Below the pieces are notes generated by a model. That model saw nothing but the letters and a program-made list of their open reading frames with translations, ran no database searches and had not been told where the DNA came from. From Burkholderia vietnamiensis LMG 10929 (lineage in GTDB: Bacteria > Pseudomonadota > Gammaproteobacteria > Burkholderiales > Burkholderiaceae), in the NCBI RefSeq assembly GCF_000959445.1, contig NZ_CP009630.1, positions 1,426,001 to 1,490,000 of the forward strand: a stretch of DNA of 64,000 nt, read 5' to 3'. Positions 48,840 to 58,069 of this stretch are shown in pieces. Position 1 is the stretch's first letter, and every line of letters starts with the position of its first letter. The position numbers and the translations under genes were made by a program.

Positions 48840-49130
48840 TCAGCCGCCGCTCGCGCCCGTCGTCCCCGACGCCGCGCCCGGCATGCTGGCCGCGCCGCCG
48901 GTGGTGCCGGCCGTGCCGCTGTCGGCGCCCGCCGCGCCGCTGCTCGGCGTGCCCGACGGTGCGGTCGATGGCGCGGGCGACATGCCGCCCACGGCGCTCG
49001 CGTCCGACGTGGCGCCGGCGCCCGTGTCGGTTTCGCTCTTCTTCTGACAGCCTGCCCCCGCCGCCAGGCCGGCGATCAGGATGCCGGCGAAGACGGCCCG
49101 CGATACGTGACGAATGGAATATCGCTGCAT
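48840..49130 (-). CDS. Low-complexity small lipoprotein
   Basis: A 96-residue protein: signal peptide MQRYSIRHVSRAVFAGILIAGLAAGAGC with a lipobox-like GAGC, then a Ser/Gly/Ala/Thr-rich disordered tail with no recognisable domain. GGAGG precedes the ATG. Probably a surface or periplasmic lipoprotein of unknown role. The 250-bp spacer to the DUF3005-like gene holds nothing else. Confidence 0.6.
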   Translation of the reverse strand: MQRYSIRHVSRAVFAGILIAGLAAGAGCQKKSETDTGAGATSDASAVGGMSPAPSTAPSGTPSSGAAGADSGTAGTTGGAASMPGAASGTTGASGG

Positions 49131-49665
49131 GACACCTCCGCTTGATGTCGATGAATGGATGGAACCGACCCGTTCGCAATTCGCGTGCCGTCACCGCTGC
49201 GCCTCATTCGTTTTTTGAATGGCGGCCTGCCGAATATTTAATTTCCCATCGCGGCGACGGCCGCCCATACTCGCGGACGAATGGGACATATGACGTCCAC
49301 GGCGGTCCGCCCGCGCTGCACGCACGGCGCACGCCGCGGCCATGGAAGGAGACAACGCGTGCGACCGCAAACCCGCGTCGAAGCGATCGAACGCCGCGCC
49401 AGGCTTGCGGCGACGCGCGAGCATGCGCATGCGGTTTGCGGCGGCTCACGCATGCGGAGAAAACCCGACGCCGGCAGCGAGCCGGCCGCCGAATGGCCGA
49501 ACGCAGATGCGGGGCGGATCGCTGCTACCACTACGCGAGCGGCCGTGAATCGCGGCGTGCCGCAGCCACGCATCGATGTCGCGCGGACGGCCTGTCGACT
49601 GCCGGTGCAGCTTCGGCGGCTGGCGCACCGTCGAACGCCGACGCACCGCGTGAACGGATAGCGAC
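49131..49665. other. Intergenic region upstream of NodD-like LysR gene
   Basis: About 535 bp. A short AT-rich patch at 49225-49245 may be a promoter for the lipoprotein gene. No coding frame with a credible start or motif is found. Confidence 0.4.
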
Positions 49666-50844
49666 ATGGATAGCGACATGCGCAACCCACCGGCACGGCA
49701 CGGCGCCATCGCCGACACCCGCGATGCAGGCGGCGCGCTCGACCTGCTCGACGCGCGGCTGATGCGCATCCTGCTCGTGCTGCTCACCGAGCGCACCGTG
49801 TCGCGCGCGGCGGTGCGGCTGAACATGTCGCAGCCCGCGACGAGCGCCGCGCTCAAGCGCCTGCGCACGCTGCTCGGCGATCCGCTGCTGGTGCGCAGTC
49901 GGTACGGGATGGTGCCGACGGAGTTCGGCGCGCGGCTGATCGATCCGCTGCGCAACGCGCTGCGGGTGATCGACTTCATTCGGAGCCAGCAGCCGCGCTT
50001 CGCCGCACGCACGTCGGTGCGAACCTATCGGATCGGCTGCCCGGACTACCTGAACGTGCTGTTCGTGCCGAAGCTCGTCGCACTGTTCCGCGAACGCGCG
50101 CCCGACGCGCAGCTCGTGTTTCATCCGCTCGGCGACGGCTTCGATGCGCAGCGCGCACTCGCGGACGGCGCGCTGGACGTCGTGATCGACAACCGCCCGG
50201 CGCACCCGGCGCGGTTCCGGCACGACGCGCTGTTCGACGACCGCATCGTCTGCGTGATGCGCGCGACGCATCCGCTCGCGCGCCGCGGCGCGATGACCGC
50301 GGAAGAATTCGCGCAGGCGCCGCAGTTGTGTCCGACGCCGTCGTGGCTGGAGGCGTCCGGCGCGATCGATCGTCAGCTGCAACGCGTCGGGCTGCGACGG
50401 CGGATCGTCGTCACGCTGCCGCATTTCGAACTCGCCGCCCATGCGCTGGTGCGCTCCGATCTGGTCCTGACCACGACCTACCGGCTCGCGAGCCACTACG
50501 CGAAGCTGTTGCCGCTGGGCATCGTTGCGCTGCCGGCTCAACCACCCGACATCACGTACCGGCTCGCCTGGGACGAAACCGGCGCCTGCGCGGACGCGGT
50601 ACGCTGGCTGCGCGGGCTGATCGTCGAAGCGACGCGCGCATGGCTCGACGCAGAATCCGCGCTGCCGGCCGTCACGGCCGTCGCCGCGCGTGCGCCGACG
50701 TCCATCGCCGCACCGCTCGCCGGCGCGGCGGCCGAATCCGCGCGGCGCGGTCGACGCAGGCAACCGACGCAGTGCGACGCGACACCGCAGCCGAGCGCCG
50801 CACGCGCGACGCGCGCCCATCGGATCGCGATGAAGGCGCGCTGA
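49666..50844 (+). CDS. LysR regulator of the NodD type with a long tail
   Basis: A 392-residue LysR protein. HTH region: LDARLMRILLVLLTERTVSRAAVRLNMSQPATSAALKRLRTLLGDPLLVRSRYGMVPTEFG; the effector domain spans about 115-325. The DPLLVR and PTEFG motifs fit the NodD/LinR-like subgroup. The last 70 residues are Ala/Arg-rich and disordered, an unusual extension for LysR proteins of about 300-320 residues. The frame and codon bias carry through to the stop. The targets are not obvious from the neighbours. Confidence 0.82.
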   Translation: MDSDMRNPPARHGAIADTRDAGGALDLLDARLMRILLVLLTERTVSRAAVRLNMSQPATSAALKRLRTLLGDPLLVRSRYGMVPTEFGARLIDPLRNALRVIDFIRSQQPRFAARTSVRTYRIGCPDYLNVLFVPKLVALFRERAPDAQLVFHPLGDGFDAQRALADGALDVVIDNRPAHPARFRHDALFDDRIVCVMRATHPLARRGAMTAEEFAQAPQLCPTPSWLEASGAIDRQLQRVGLRRRIVVTLPHFELAAHALVRSDLVLTTTYRLASHYAKLLPLGIVALPAQPPDITYRLAWDETGACADAVRWLRGLIVEATRAWLDAESALPAVTAVAARAPTSIAAPLAGAAAESARRGRRRQPTQCDATPQPSAARATRAHRIAMKAR

Positions 50845-51233
50845 GGCCGGTGTGCCGACGCGCGTGCGTGGCGTCGCGTGCGGCAGCGGTCGAACGCTCG
50901 GTAAAGACTGACATCGCCACGAACGCGACTGCGATGTCCGCGCGGCGCGGCGCCATCACCGATGCAAATGCTGCGCCGTACGATGACGGAGGCGTCGTGC
51001 ATCGGCGCATCGAACGACTTCGCGAGCAGCTTGGTCCAACGCGACGCAGCCGGGGCCGCTGCACGCACCGCAATGCCACATAGCCACGCGCGGACGCGCG
51101 ATTTGACCACCTGCGCATCGCCCCATCAAACGACTTCACGAGCAGCCCGACCGAACATGAAACGCAACTGCGGCCGCCGCACGCAACGTACCGCCACGCC
51201 ACCCCGCCACATCACCCAGCCAGAACCGCCCCA
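50845..51233. other. Intergenic region with a diverged direct repeat
   Basis: About 390 bp between converging genes. Two imperfectly matching segments of about 72 bp (51008-51079 and 51124-51197) share runs such as ACGACTTC and GAGCAGC in the same order, which suggests an old local duplication. No gene is supported. Confidence 0.45.
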
Positions 51234-52808
51234 TCACATACCCACATCGCGCATCGGTTGCACGAGCAACCAATATGCAACCGCAGCGCCAACCAGCGCG
51301 AGCACACCGCTCACCGTCAGCGCCGTCGAAAACCCGGCCGCGAACGCCACCGGTGCGACATCGTGCAGCACACGCGCGGCCGTCGGCGGCAGGCGTCCGA
51401 GCGCCTGCGCAAGATCGCCGGCCAGCAGGCTCGACATGAACCGCGCATCGACGAACGCGCGTACGTCCGGCATCGCGGACAGCCGTCGCACGAGCTGCGC
51501 GTGCGTACTGCCGGCCAGCACCGCCCCGAGCACGCCCACCGCCGTCACGATCGCCGAGAAGCGCGTGGTCGTGCTGATGCCCGATGCCATGCCCGTGCGG
51601 TTCCGCGGCACGCACGCGATGATCGCCTTCTGCGTGTCGCCGTTCATGATGCCCGCGCCGCAGCCCGTCACGCAGATGCCGAGCGCAACGAGCCGGTAGT
51701 CGGCGCCGGCCGTCAGCAGCGCAGTCGCAAGATTGCCGACGCCGATCAGCGCGAGGCCGCCCGCCAGCACGCCGCCGGACGACATGCGCGCGGCCAGCTT
51801 CGCGCCGAGCGACGGCCCGACGATCATCGCCAGCGCGAACGGCAGCATGCCGAGCCCCGCGTCGATCGCCGACATCCCGAACGCGTTCTGCAGATACAGC
51901 GGCAGGAACGTCATCATCACTTGCGCGCACGCCGCATAGCCGAACATCGCGACGACCGCGCCGACGAAGCGCGGCTGCCCGAACAGCGCGAGGTCGACCA
52001 TCGGCCGCGCGTGGCGGCGCTCGACGGCGACGAACGCGGTCGACAGCGCGGCGGCGAGCCCGAGGCGGCCGAGCGTCGCGCCGGTCAGCCAGCCGTGCGA
52101 CGGCGCGCCGATCAGCGCCGCGATCGCGCACGCGAGCGCCGCACCGAACAGCAGGCTGCCCGGCGCGTCCACGCGCGTCGCATGCGGATCGCGCGACTCC
52201 GCGATCGCCGCGCGCACGCCTGCCGCGAGCAATGCACACGCGGGCAGGTTCAGCAGGAACACCCAGCGCCAGCCGATCCATTGCGTGATCGCCCCGCCGA
52301 TGAGCGGCGCGAGCGCCGTCGCGATGCCCATGCACATCCCCCAGATCGCCCACGCTCGCGCGCGTTCGCGTCCGTCCGGGAAACGGTTCGCGATGACCGC
52401 CAGTGCAGCGGTCAGCAGCATCGCGGCCCCACCGCCCTTCACGGCGCGCGCGGCGATCAGCCACGCCGCCGACGGGGCGAGGCCGCACCCAAGCGATGCG
52501 AGCGCGAACAACGCGAGGCCGGCTGCCAGCATGCGCTTGCGCCCGAAGCGATCGGCGAGGCCGCCGGCCGGCAACAGGCACGCGGCGAACGCGGTCATGT
52601 AGGCGCTGACGACCCACTCGATCTCGGCGAAGCTCGCATGAAAGCCGCGCGCGATGCTCGGCAGCGATACGGCCACGACGTTCGTGTCGAGCACGATCAG
52701 CGAGCACGTCGCGGACGCAACCGCGAGCGTCGCGGCGGCAGGCGCGCCAGCGCCGCCGCCCGAGCGGGAAACGGAGGACATGGGGGAAACGGGGGACGGC
52801 TGCGGCAT
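51234..52808 (-). CDS. DHA2-family multidrug efflux MFS transporter
   Basis: A 524-residue, 14-helix drug:H+ antiporter of the EmrB/QacA type. Motif LDTNVVAVSLPSIARGF in helix 1 (the DHA2 motif D1), LADRFGRKRMLAAGL between helices 2 and 3, and CGAGIMNGDTQKAIIACVPRNRTGMASGI late in the protein. The start MPQPSPVSP at 52808 has GGAG upstream. It is divergent from a LysR gene across a 100-bp spacer, a common efflux-regulator arrangement. Substrate unknown. No membrane-fusion or outer-membrane partner is adjacent. Confidence 0.88.
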   Translation of the reverse strand: MPQPSPVSPMSSVSRSGGGAGAPAAATLAVASATCSLIVLDTNVVAVSLPSIARGFHASFAEIEWVVSAYMTAFAACLLPAGGLADRFGRKRMLAAGLALFALASLGCGLAPSAAWLIAARAVKGGGAAMLLTAALAVIANRFPDGRERARAWAIWGMCMGIATALAPLIGGAITQWIGWRWVFLLNLPACALLAAGVRAAIAESRDPHATRVDAPGSLLFGAALACAIAALIGAPSHGWLTGATLGRLGLAAALSTAFVAVERRHARPMVDLALFGQPRFVGAVVAMFGYAACAQVMMTFLPLYLQNAFGMSAIDAGLGMLPFALAMIVGPSLGAKLAARMSSGGVLAGGLALIGVGNLATALLTAGADYRLVALGICVTGCGAGIMNGDTQKAIIACVPRNRTGMASGISTTTRFSAIVTAVGVLGAVLAGSTHAQLVRRLSAMPDVRAFVDARFMSSLLAGDLAQALGRLPPTAARVLHDVAPVAFAAGFSTALTVSGVLALVGAAVAYWLLVQPMRDVGM

Positions 52809-52908
52809 CGAGCGCTCCGGAACGGGATCAACGACGCGTATGCTAGGCTTGCCCCACATTGCCCGTCATTGACACACCGGAGCCATTTGATTGACGAAAA
52901 TTGCAATC

Positions 52909-53787
52909 ATGAATCCGCTCGAATTCCGCCATGTCCGCGCGTTCCTCGCCGTCGCGGAGCACCTGCATTTCGCACGCGCGGCCGACGCGCTCGACATGGC
53001 CCCGCCCGCGCTCACGCGACAGATCCAGGAAGCCGAGCGGCTGCTCGGCGTGCGGCTGTTCGACCGCTCGCGGCGCGCGGTCACGCTGACGGCGGCCGGC
53101 GAGGCGTTCGGCGCCGACGCGCGCGCCGCGTTCGAGCATCTGCAGCGCGGCCATGAGCTCGCGCTGCGGGCCGAGCGCGGCGAAGTCGGCCGGATCGAGA
53201 TCGGCTATGTGTCGTCGGCCGTCTATTCGGGCACGCTGCAGCGCACGGTCGGCGCATTCCGCGCGTCGCATCCGCGCATCGACCTGAACCTGCGCGAGGT
53301 GCCGATGGACGACGTCGCGAAGCAGCTCGACGCCGGCCGGCTCGACCTCGCATACGTACGCCCGCCGTTGCCGCTGCCGGGCGGCGTGCGGACCGTGACG
53401 CTGCAACGCGACGTGTTCGTCGCCGCCGTGCCGGCCGACTCGCGCTATGCGTCGATGCCGACGTTGCGCGCGGCCGACCTTGCCGATGCGCGCTTCGCGG
53501 TGCCCGAACAGGAGGGCGGCACGCTCGAAGTCGCACGGCGCGGCCGCTTCGCTCCGGTGATCGACGCGCGGCCGGGCGGCTTGCTCGCGGTGCTCGCGTG
53601 CGTGTCGGTGAACGGCTGCGTCGCGGTGATCCCGGACGCGCTGGCCGGCTGCGTGGCGCTGCCCGGCGTCGTATACCGGCCGCTCGCCGGCAAGCCGATC
53701 ACGTCGGAGCTCGCGCTCGCGCATCGCCGCTTCGAGAAGGCGCCCGCGGTCCGCGCGTTCCTGCGCACCGTCACCGCGGCAGGCTGA
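52909..53787 (+). CDS. LysR regulator, likely of the adjacent efflux pump
   Basis: A 292-residue LysR protein starting MNPLEFRHVRAFLAVAEHLHFARAADALDMAPPALTRQIQEAE, the usual start for this subgroup; a TTG six codons upstream is open but not needed. The effector domain spans about 90-285. It is transcribed away from the DHA2 pump gene with about 100 bp between starts, so pump control is the most likely role. It resembles BenM/CatR-type activators in overall sequence, but the inducer is unknown. Confidence 0.88.
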   Translation: MNPLEFRHVRAFLAVAEHLHFARAADALDMAPPALTRQIQEAERLLGVRLFDRSRRAVTLTAAGEAFGADARAAFEHLQRGHELALRAERGEVGRIEIGYVSSAVYSGTLQRTVGAFRASHPRIDLNLREVPMDDVAKQLDAGRLDLAYVRPPLPLPGGVRTVTLQRDVFVAAVPADSRYASMPTLRAADLADARFAVPEQEGGTLEVARRGRFAPVIDARPGGLLAVLACVSVNGCVAVIPDALAGCVALPGVVYRPLAGKPITSELALAHRRFEKAPAVRAFLRTVTAAG

Positions 53788-53938
53788 GCACGCGCCGCGG
53801 CGGCCGGGCTCGTCACCGCGCGCCACCGCTCTCGCGCGAATAAGCATTGCGCGATTCGATGTTTGCCGCGGCGAAACCGATTCCGTAATCTGCCGGTCAG
53901 CCGTGCATGCCGCGCGGATTACCGAGGATTGCATACCG

Positions 53939-54928
53939 ATGACTTCGCCCGCCTCCCCGGCCCGTCGCCGCGCGCTGCTGCGCGCGAGCGCGCTGGCCGC
54001 CGCACCGTTCGCCGGCGCCGCCGCATTCCCCGCGTGCGCGGCCGGCGCCAACCTGTCGAACGTGACGCTGGTGCTCGGCGATCAGGCCGGCGGGCTGCGC
54101 GCACTGGCCGAAGCCGCGCGCGTGCTCGACGGCGTGCCGTACCGGTTTCGCTGGGCGAATTTCCAGGGCGCCGCGCCGCTGTTCGAAGCACAGCGCGCGG
54201 GCGCGCTCGATCTCGCGCCCGCCGGCGACCTGCCCGTGCTGACGGCCGCGCTCGGCGATCCGGCGCTGCGCATCGTCGCGACGCGCGCCGGCTCGCCGAC
54301 GTCGCTCGGCATCGTCGTGCAGCCCGATTCGCCGGTGCGAAGCGTCGCCGACCTCAAGGGCCGCACCGTGGTCGTATCGTCGGCGCGCGGCAGCATTTCG
54401 CAATACCAGCTGTACGGCGCGCTGCGCGAACACGGCCTCGCGGCGCGCGACGTCGACGTGCGCTTCGTGCTGCCGGTCGACGCGTTCGCCGCGTTCGAAG
54501 CGAAGCAGATCGGCATCTGGGCGACCTTCGATCCGTATTACGGGCACGTGGTGCAGCGCGGCGCGCGCGTCGTGCGCGACGGCAGCGGCATCAATTCCGG
54601 GCTGGCGTTCCTCACGTCGCCGGTCGACACGCTCGACGACCGGCTCAAGCGCGCGGCGCTGGCCGACGTGCTCGCGCGGCTCGCGCGCGCCGGCCAGTGG
54701 GCGCTCGCGCATCCGGCCGATTACGCGAGCGTCTATGCGTCGGTCACGCGGCTGCCGCGCGACGCGGCCATCGACATCGTGCGCCGGGCACCGCTCGCGC
54801 AACGCGACGTCAGCGGCACGGACATCGACGTGCTGCAGCGCGTCGCCGATCGCGCGGCCGCCGATGCGATCCTGCCGAAGCGCATCGACGTCGCGTCGAT
54901 CGCGGTGCGCAACCTGTCGGCGGCGTAA
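53939..54928 (+). CDS. Orphan ABC transporter substrate-binding protein (SsuA/TauA-like)
   Basis: A 329-residue periplasmic binding protein of the sulfonate/nitrate/taurine class. A twin-Arg-like start (ARRRALLRASALAAAPF) suggests Tat or Sec export. Landmarks: GALDLAPAGDLPVLTAAL, ADLKGRTVVVSSARGSISQY and the late region FEAKQIGIWATFDPYYGHVV. No ABC permease or ATPase gene lies nearby, so it must use a transporter encoded elsewhere or have lost its partners. It resembles the protein at 59305-60297 in class but is clearly a different paralogue. Confidence 0.85.
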   Translation: MTSPASPARRRALLRASALAAAPFAGAAAFPACAAGANLSNVTLVLGDQAGGLRALAEAARVLDGVPYRFRWANFQGAAPLFEAQRAGALDLAPAGDLPVLTAALGDPALRIVATRAGSPTSLGIVVQPDSPVRSVADLKGRTVVVSSARGSISQYQLYGALREHGLAARDVDVRFVLPVDAFAAFEAKQIGIWATFDPYYGHVVQRGARVVRDGSGINSGLAFLTSPVDTLDDRLKRAALADVLARLARAGQWALAHPADYASVYASVTRLPRDAAIDIVRRAPLAQRDVSGTDIDVLQRVADRAAADAILPKRIDVASIAVRNLSAA

Positions 54929-54944
54929 CCGGCTTCTCGTACGT

Positions 54945-55319
54945 TCAGCGCGGCCTCGACATGTCGAGATCCGGCACGTCGTCGCCGAACGTCGACGCGA
55001 CCAGCGTGCGCATCGCGGCCACCAGCAGCGTCGGCCCCGACTGGTTGAACGTGCAGCGCTCGCCGGCCGCAGGCACGGCCCGATGCAGCACCGCGCGCCA
55101 CGCGCCGCGGCCGCCGTCGCGCTCGAACGCGCCGAACGGCAGACGCTCGACCAGCGGTCCGCCGTCCGCCCATGCGGACGACGGCGCATACGGCGCCGGC
55201 GCGCCGCCCGGCTCGCGAATCACCGTACAGCGCGCAGCATCGACCCGCGGCGCGTCGAGCGCCTGGGCCATCGCCACCCAGAAATCGAGCGCGGCGCCGG
55301 TCAGCTCCTGAACCTGCAT
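54945..55319 (-). CDS. DUF2591-like small protein
   Basis: A 124-residue protein: [21 protein letters not shown], then [19 protein letters not shown], and the late [24 protein letters not shown]. This ordering (L/V-x-E-L-T-G, W-x-x-GGP-ER, and AAMR-x-V-AS-FG) is that of DUF2591, also seen in phage NinX-like proteins. The ATG at 55319 follows AAGGAGG. It may be a phage-derived gene or a housekeeping relative. Function unknown. Confidence 0.75.
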   Translation of the reverse strand: MQVQELTGAALDFWVAMAQALDAPRVDAARCTVIREPGGAPAPYAPSSAWADGGPLVERLPFGAFERDGGRGAWRAVLHRAVPAAGERCTFNQSGPTLLVAAMRTLVASTFGDDVPDLDMSRPR

Positions 55320-55575
55320 CGCCACCTCCTTCGGCATCGAAAGTGCCCATCGTAGCGCCGATCGCTCCGCCGCCGGGCAGCGCGAGGCGCCGCATTGCGC
55401 CTGCGCCGATACATGTTACGAATCGGCGAACCCTTCCTACAATGAACTCGACACCTGTCGACCGGTCCGCGGGGGCCGCCGCGTCGCAGCCGAATGCGCG
55501 CGCTCGGACCCGTTCGGCAGATATCGATTCGAACCTCACGGTGCAGCACCGGCCGGATCTCTGGGGAGCCGCAGC

Positions 55576-56655
55576 GTGCCGACGCACGCCAGGAAACCGC
55601 TGCTCTCGCTCGTCGTGCCGTTTCATGACGAAGAAGAAACGATCGGCCCGTGCTTTGCCGAAACGCTGCCGATCCTCGCGTCTGGTCGACGGCGTGCAGT
55701 TCGAAATCATCTGCGTCAACGACGGCAGCCGCGATCGCACGCTCGAGCGGCTGCTCGCGATCGCCGCCGCCGACTCGCGCGTGCGGGTCGTCGATCTCAC
55801 CCGCCGCTTCGGCAAGGAAGCCGCGCTCACCGCGGGCCTCGACGAAGCGGCCGCGGCGCCGCGGTGATCCTGATCGACGCCGACCTGCAGGACCCGCCCG
55901 CGCTGATTCCCGCCATGATCGAACGCTGGCGCGACGGCGCCGAAGTCGTCGCCGCGAAGCGCACCGACCGCATGTGCGATCCGTACCTGCAGCGCGCCGC
56001 GGCCGCGCTCTACTATCGCGTCCACAACGCGCTGTCCGAGGTCGAGATGCCGGAGAACGTCGGCGATTTCCGGCTGATGGACCGCGAGGTCGTCGCTGCG
56101 CTGCGCGCGCTGCCGGAGCGGCGGCGCTTCATGAAGGGGCTGTTCGCGAGGGTCGGCTTTCGCACCGCGATCGTCGAGTACACGCGCGCGCCGCGCAGCG
56201 GCGGCCGCTCGAAGTTTTCCGGCTGGCGGCGCTGGAATTTCGCGCTCGAAGGCATCACCAGCTTCAGCACGGTGCCGCTGCGCGTATGGACTTACGTGGG
56301 CGTCACGTTCGCGCTGCTGTCGCTGCTGTATGGCGCGTTCATCGTCGTTCGGACGCTGCTGTACGGGAACCCGGTGCACGGCTACCCGTCGCTGATTTCG
56401 GTCGTGCTGTTCGTCGGCGGGATTCAGCTGATCGGCATCGGCGTGATCGGCGAATACCTCGGCCGCGTCTATCACGAATCGAAGCAGCGCCCCGTCTATC
56501 TCGTGCGGCGACGCTATCGCGCCGAGCGCGATGCGGCCGGCGCGCCAGCGTCGACGCTGCTGCAATTCCCGCTCAAGCGCACGCACGCGGCGCGCCGCCG
56601 CACGCCGATGCCCGCGGGCGGCAACGTCGCGGCGCGCAAGGCGTCGTTCAAGTAG
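55576..56655 (+). pseudogene. GT2 bactoprenol glycosyltransferase (GtrB/ArnC-like) with two frameshifts
   Basis: The start [23 protein letters not shown] and the part from [16 protein letters not shown] onward are in one frame, ending with two membrane helices (residues about 235-310). Between them (about 55680-55860) the family sequence ([35 protein letters not shown]) is in the next frame. One base appears gained near 55680 and one lost near 55860. The frame stays open, so a 359-residue protein could be made with about 60 scrambled residues in the nucleotide-binding part of the GT-A fold, and it would probably be inactive. Intact members transfer a sugar to undecaprenyl phosphate. Confidence 0.75.
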
Positions 56656-56692
56656 AACGGGGCCGCGCCGCTTGAACGCCACACCGCAATCG

Positions 56693-57688
56693 ATGCGCCG
56701 CGCGCGGCGGCCGGTCGTCGCCTGGCTCACGCCGCGCCGCGTGGTCGTGTACAGCATCGTGATGCTGGTGTTCTCCGCGCTGTTCGTCACGATCCGGGCG
56801 TGGGTCGCGCATGCGTTCCCCGAGCGCGTGCCGCCGCGCGTCGGCGCCGACTTCTCGGTGTTCTGGACCGCCTCGTACCTGATGCTGCACGGCTCGCCGG
56901 CGCAGGCGTACGACTTCTCCGCGCTCTCCCGGCTGTCGGCCGCGCTGTTCGACACGATTCGCCACGGCGCATTCGCGCCGTGGCTGTATCCGCCGACCTA
57001 TCTGCAGCTCGTCACGCCGCTCGCGCTGTTGCCGTTCGCGCTCGCCTATCCGCTGTTCGTCGCGCTCGGCGTCGGCGTGCTCGGCTGCGCCGCCTGGCGG
57101 GTGGCAGGCCTCGGCGCCGTGGCCGGCGCGTCGCGCGCGGGCGCACTCGCGCTGGTCGCCGCGCCGTGCGTGTTCGTCACCGCGACGCTCGGGCAGAACG
57201 CCTTCCTCACCGCGTCGTGCGCGGCGCTCGCCGTCTATTGGGCCGAGCGCCGGCCATTGTGGGCAGGCCTGTGCATCGGGCTGCTGTCGGTGAAGCCGCA
57301 GATGGCGCTGCTGTTCCCGTTCGTGCTGATCGCCGCCCGCGCGTGGCGCACCCTCGCGTGGGCCGCGCTCGCCAGCGCCGCGTTCGTCGCGCTCAGCGTG
57401 CTGGTGTGCGGCACAGAATCGCTGCGCCTGTTCGTCGCGAGCGCGGGGCTCGCGCGCTCGATCGTGCTCGAGCACGGCGTGGTGTTCTGGCTCGTGTCGC
57501 CGACGCCGTTCGCGGCGCTGAGGCTCGCCGGCGTGCCGTTGAACGCGGCCTATGCGGCCCACGCCGGTGTCGCCGCGATCGCGATCGCCGCCGCGTGCGT
57601 CGCCTGGGCCGGCACGCGCGACGTCCGCGTGCGCGCGGCGGTGCTGGCAGTCGCGCGAAGGCGTGCGGCACGAGCGCAGCCGCGATGA
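56693..57688 (+). pseudogene. GT87/DUF2029-type membrane glycosyltransferase, 3' truncated
   Basis: A 331-residue membrane protein with about eight helices: VGADFSVFWTASYLMLHGSPAQAYDF, PWLYPPTYLQLVTPLALLPF and GLLSVKPQMALLFPFVLIAARA are typical of polyprenyl-phosphate-sugar-dependent GT87 enzymes. After VRAAVLAVA at about 57655 the frame leaves family sequence and stops 11 residues later; intact members continue for another 60-90 residues with more membrane segments. The DNA beyond that point reads as cpaA on the other strand, so a deletion has fused the two loci. It is transcribed after the frameshifted GT2 gene, with which it normally forms a glycosylation pair. ATG 56693 or TTG 56672 may be the start. 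Confidence 0.75.
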
Positions 57689-57801
57689 AGTACAGCGCCG
57701 CGAACGCCGACACCAGCCAATTCGACAGGCGACGCGCGCGCACGTCCTGCATCACGAGCGACGCCAGCACGAGCGGCCGCCGCTTGCACAAGATAGAGCA
57801 T
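57655..57801 (-). pseudogene. 5' stump of a Tad prepilin peptidase gene (cpaA-like)
   Basis: Downstream of the Flp pilin gene, the minus strand reads MLYLVQ in one frame and then LVLASLVMQDVRARRLSNWL and VSAFAALYFIAAALVPHAF in the next. The D-x-R-x-R-R-x-x-N pattern after the first membrane helix is the active-site region of A24-type prepilin peptidases (CpaA/TadV). Only about 45 residues remain before the sequence becomes the 3' end of the GT87 gene on the other strand. One frameshift and a 3' deletion are visible. In Tad loci this gene normally follows flp. Confidence 0.65.
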
Positions 57802-57889
57802 CGGAGAACCGTCCGTCGGCGCGCCGCGTCCGGGTCCGCCTTACTGCCGCGGAGCCGTGTATTCGTCGGCGACGCGCGGGTTCAGGAGA

Positions 57890-58069
57890 TCAGATCAGCG
57901 ACGAGACCTTGTTGATCAGCGTCGTGAAGATCGACGACAGCCCCGAGCTGCCGCTGAGCACCGTGCCGACGGCCGCGAGCGCGACCACGACGATGCCGGC
58001 CAGAACCGCGTATTCGAGCGAGCTGACGCCCCGTTCATCGCGCAACAAGGTCTTGACGTATTGCAGCAT
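57890..58069 (-). CDS. Flp/Fap-type pilin
   Basis: A 59-residue prepilin: MLQYVKTLLRDERGVSSLEYAVLAGIVVVALAAVGTVL. The cleavage site G14|V15 with Glu19-Tyr20 (GxxxxEY) is the Flp signature, followed by the hydrophobic assembly helix. GGAGG precedes the ATG. It needs the Tad machinery (peptidase CpaA, ATPases, secretin); here only a broken cpaA follows, and no tad gene is in the window. The pilin is therefore an orphan unless the machinery is encoded elsewhere. Confidence 0.9.
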   Translation of the reverse strand: MLQYVKTLLRDERGVSSLEYAVLAGIVVVALAAVGTVLSGSSGLSSIFTTLINKVSSLI

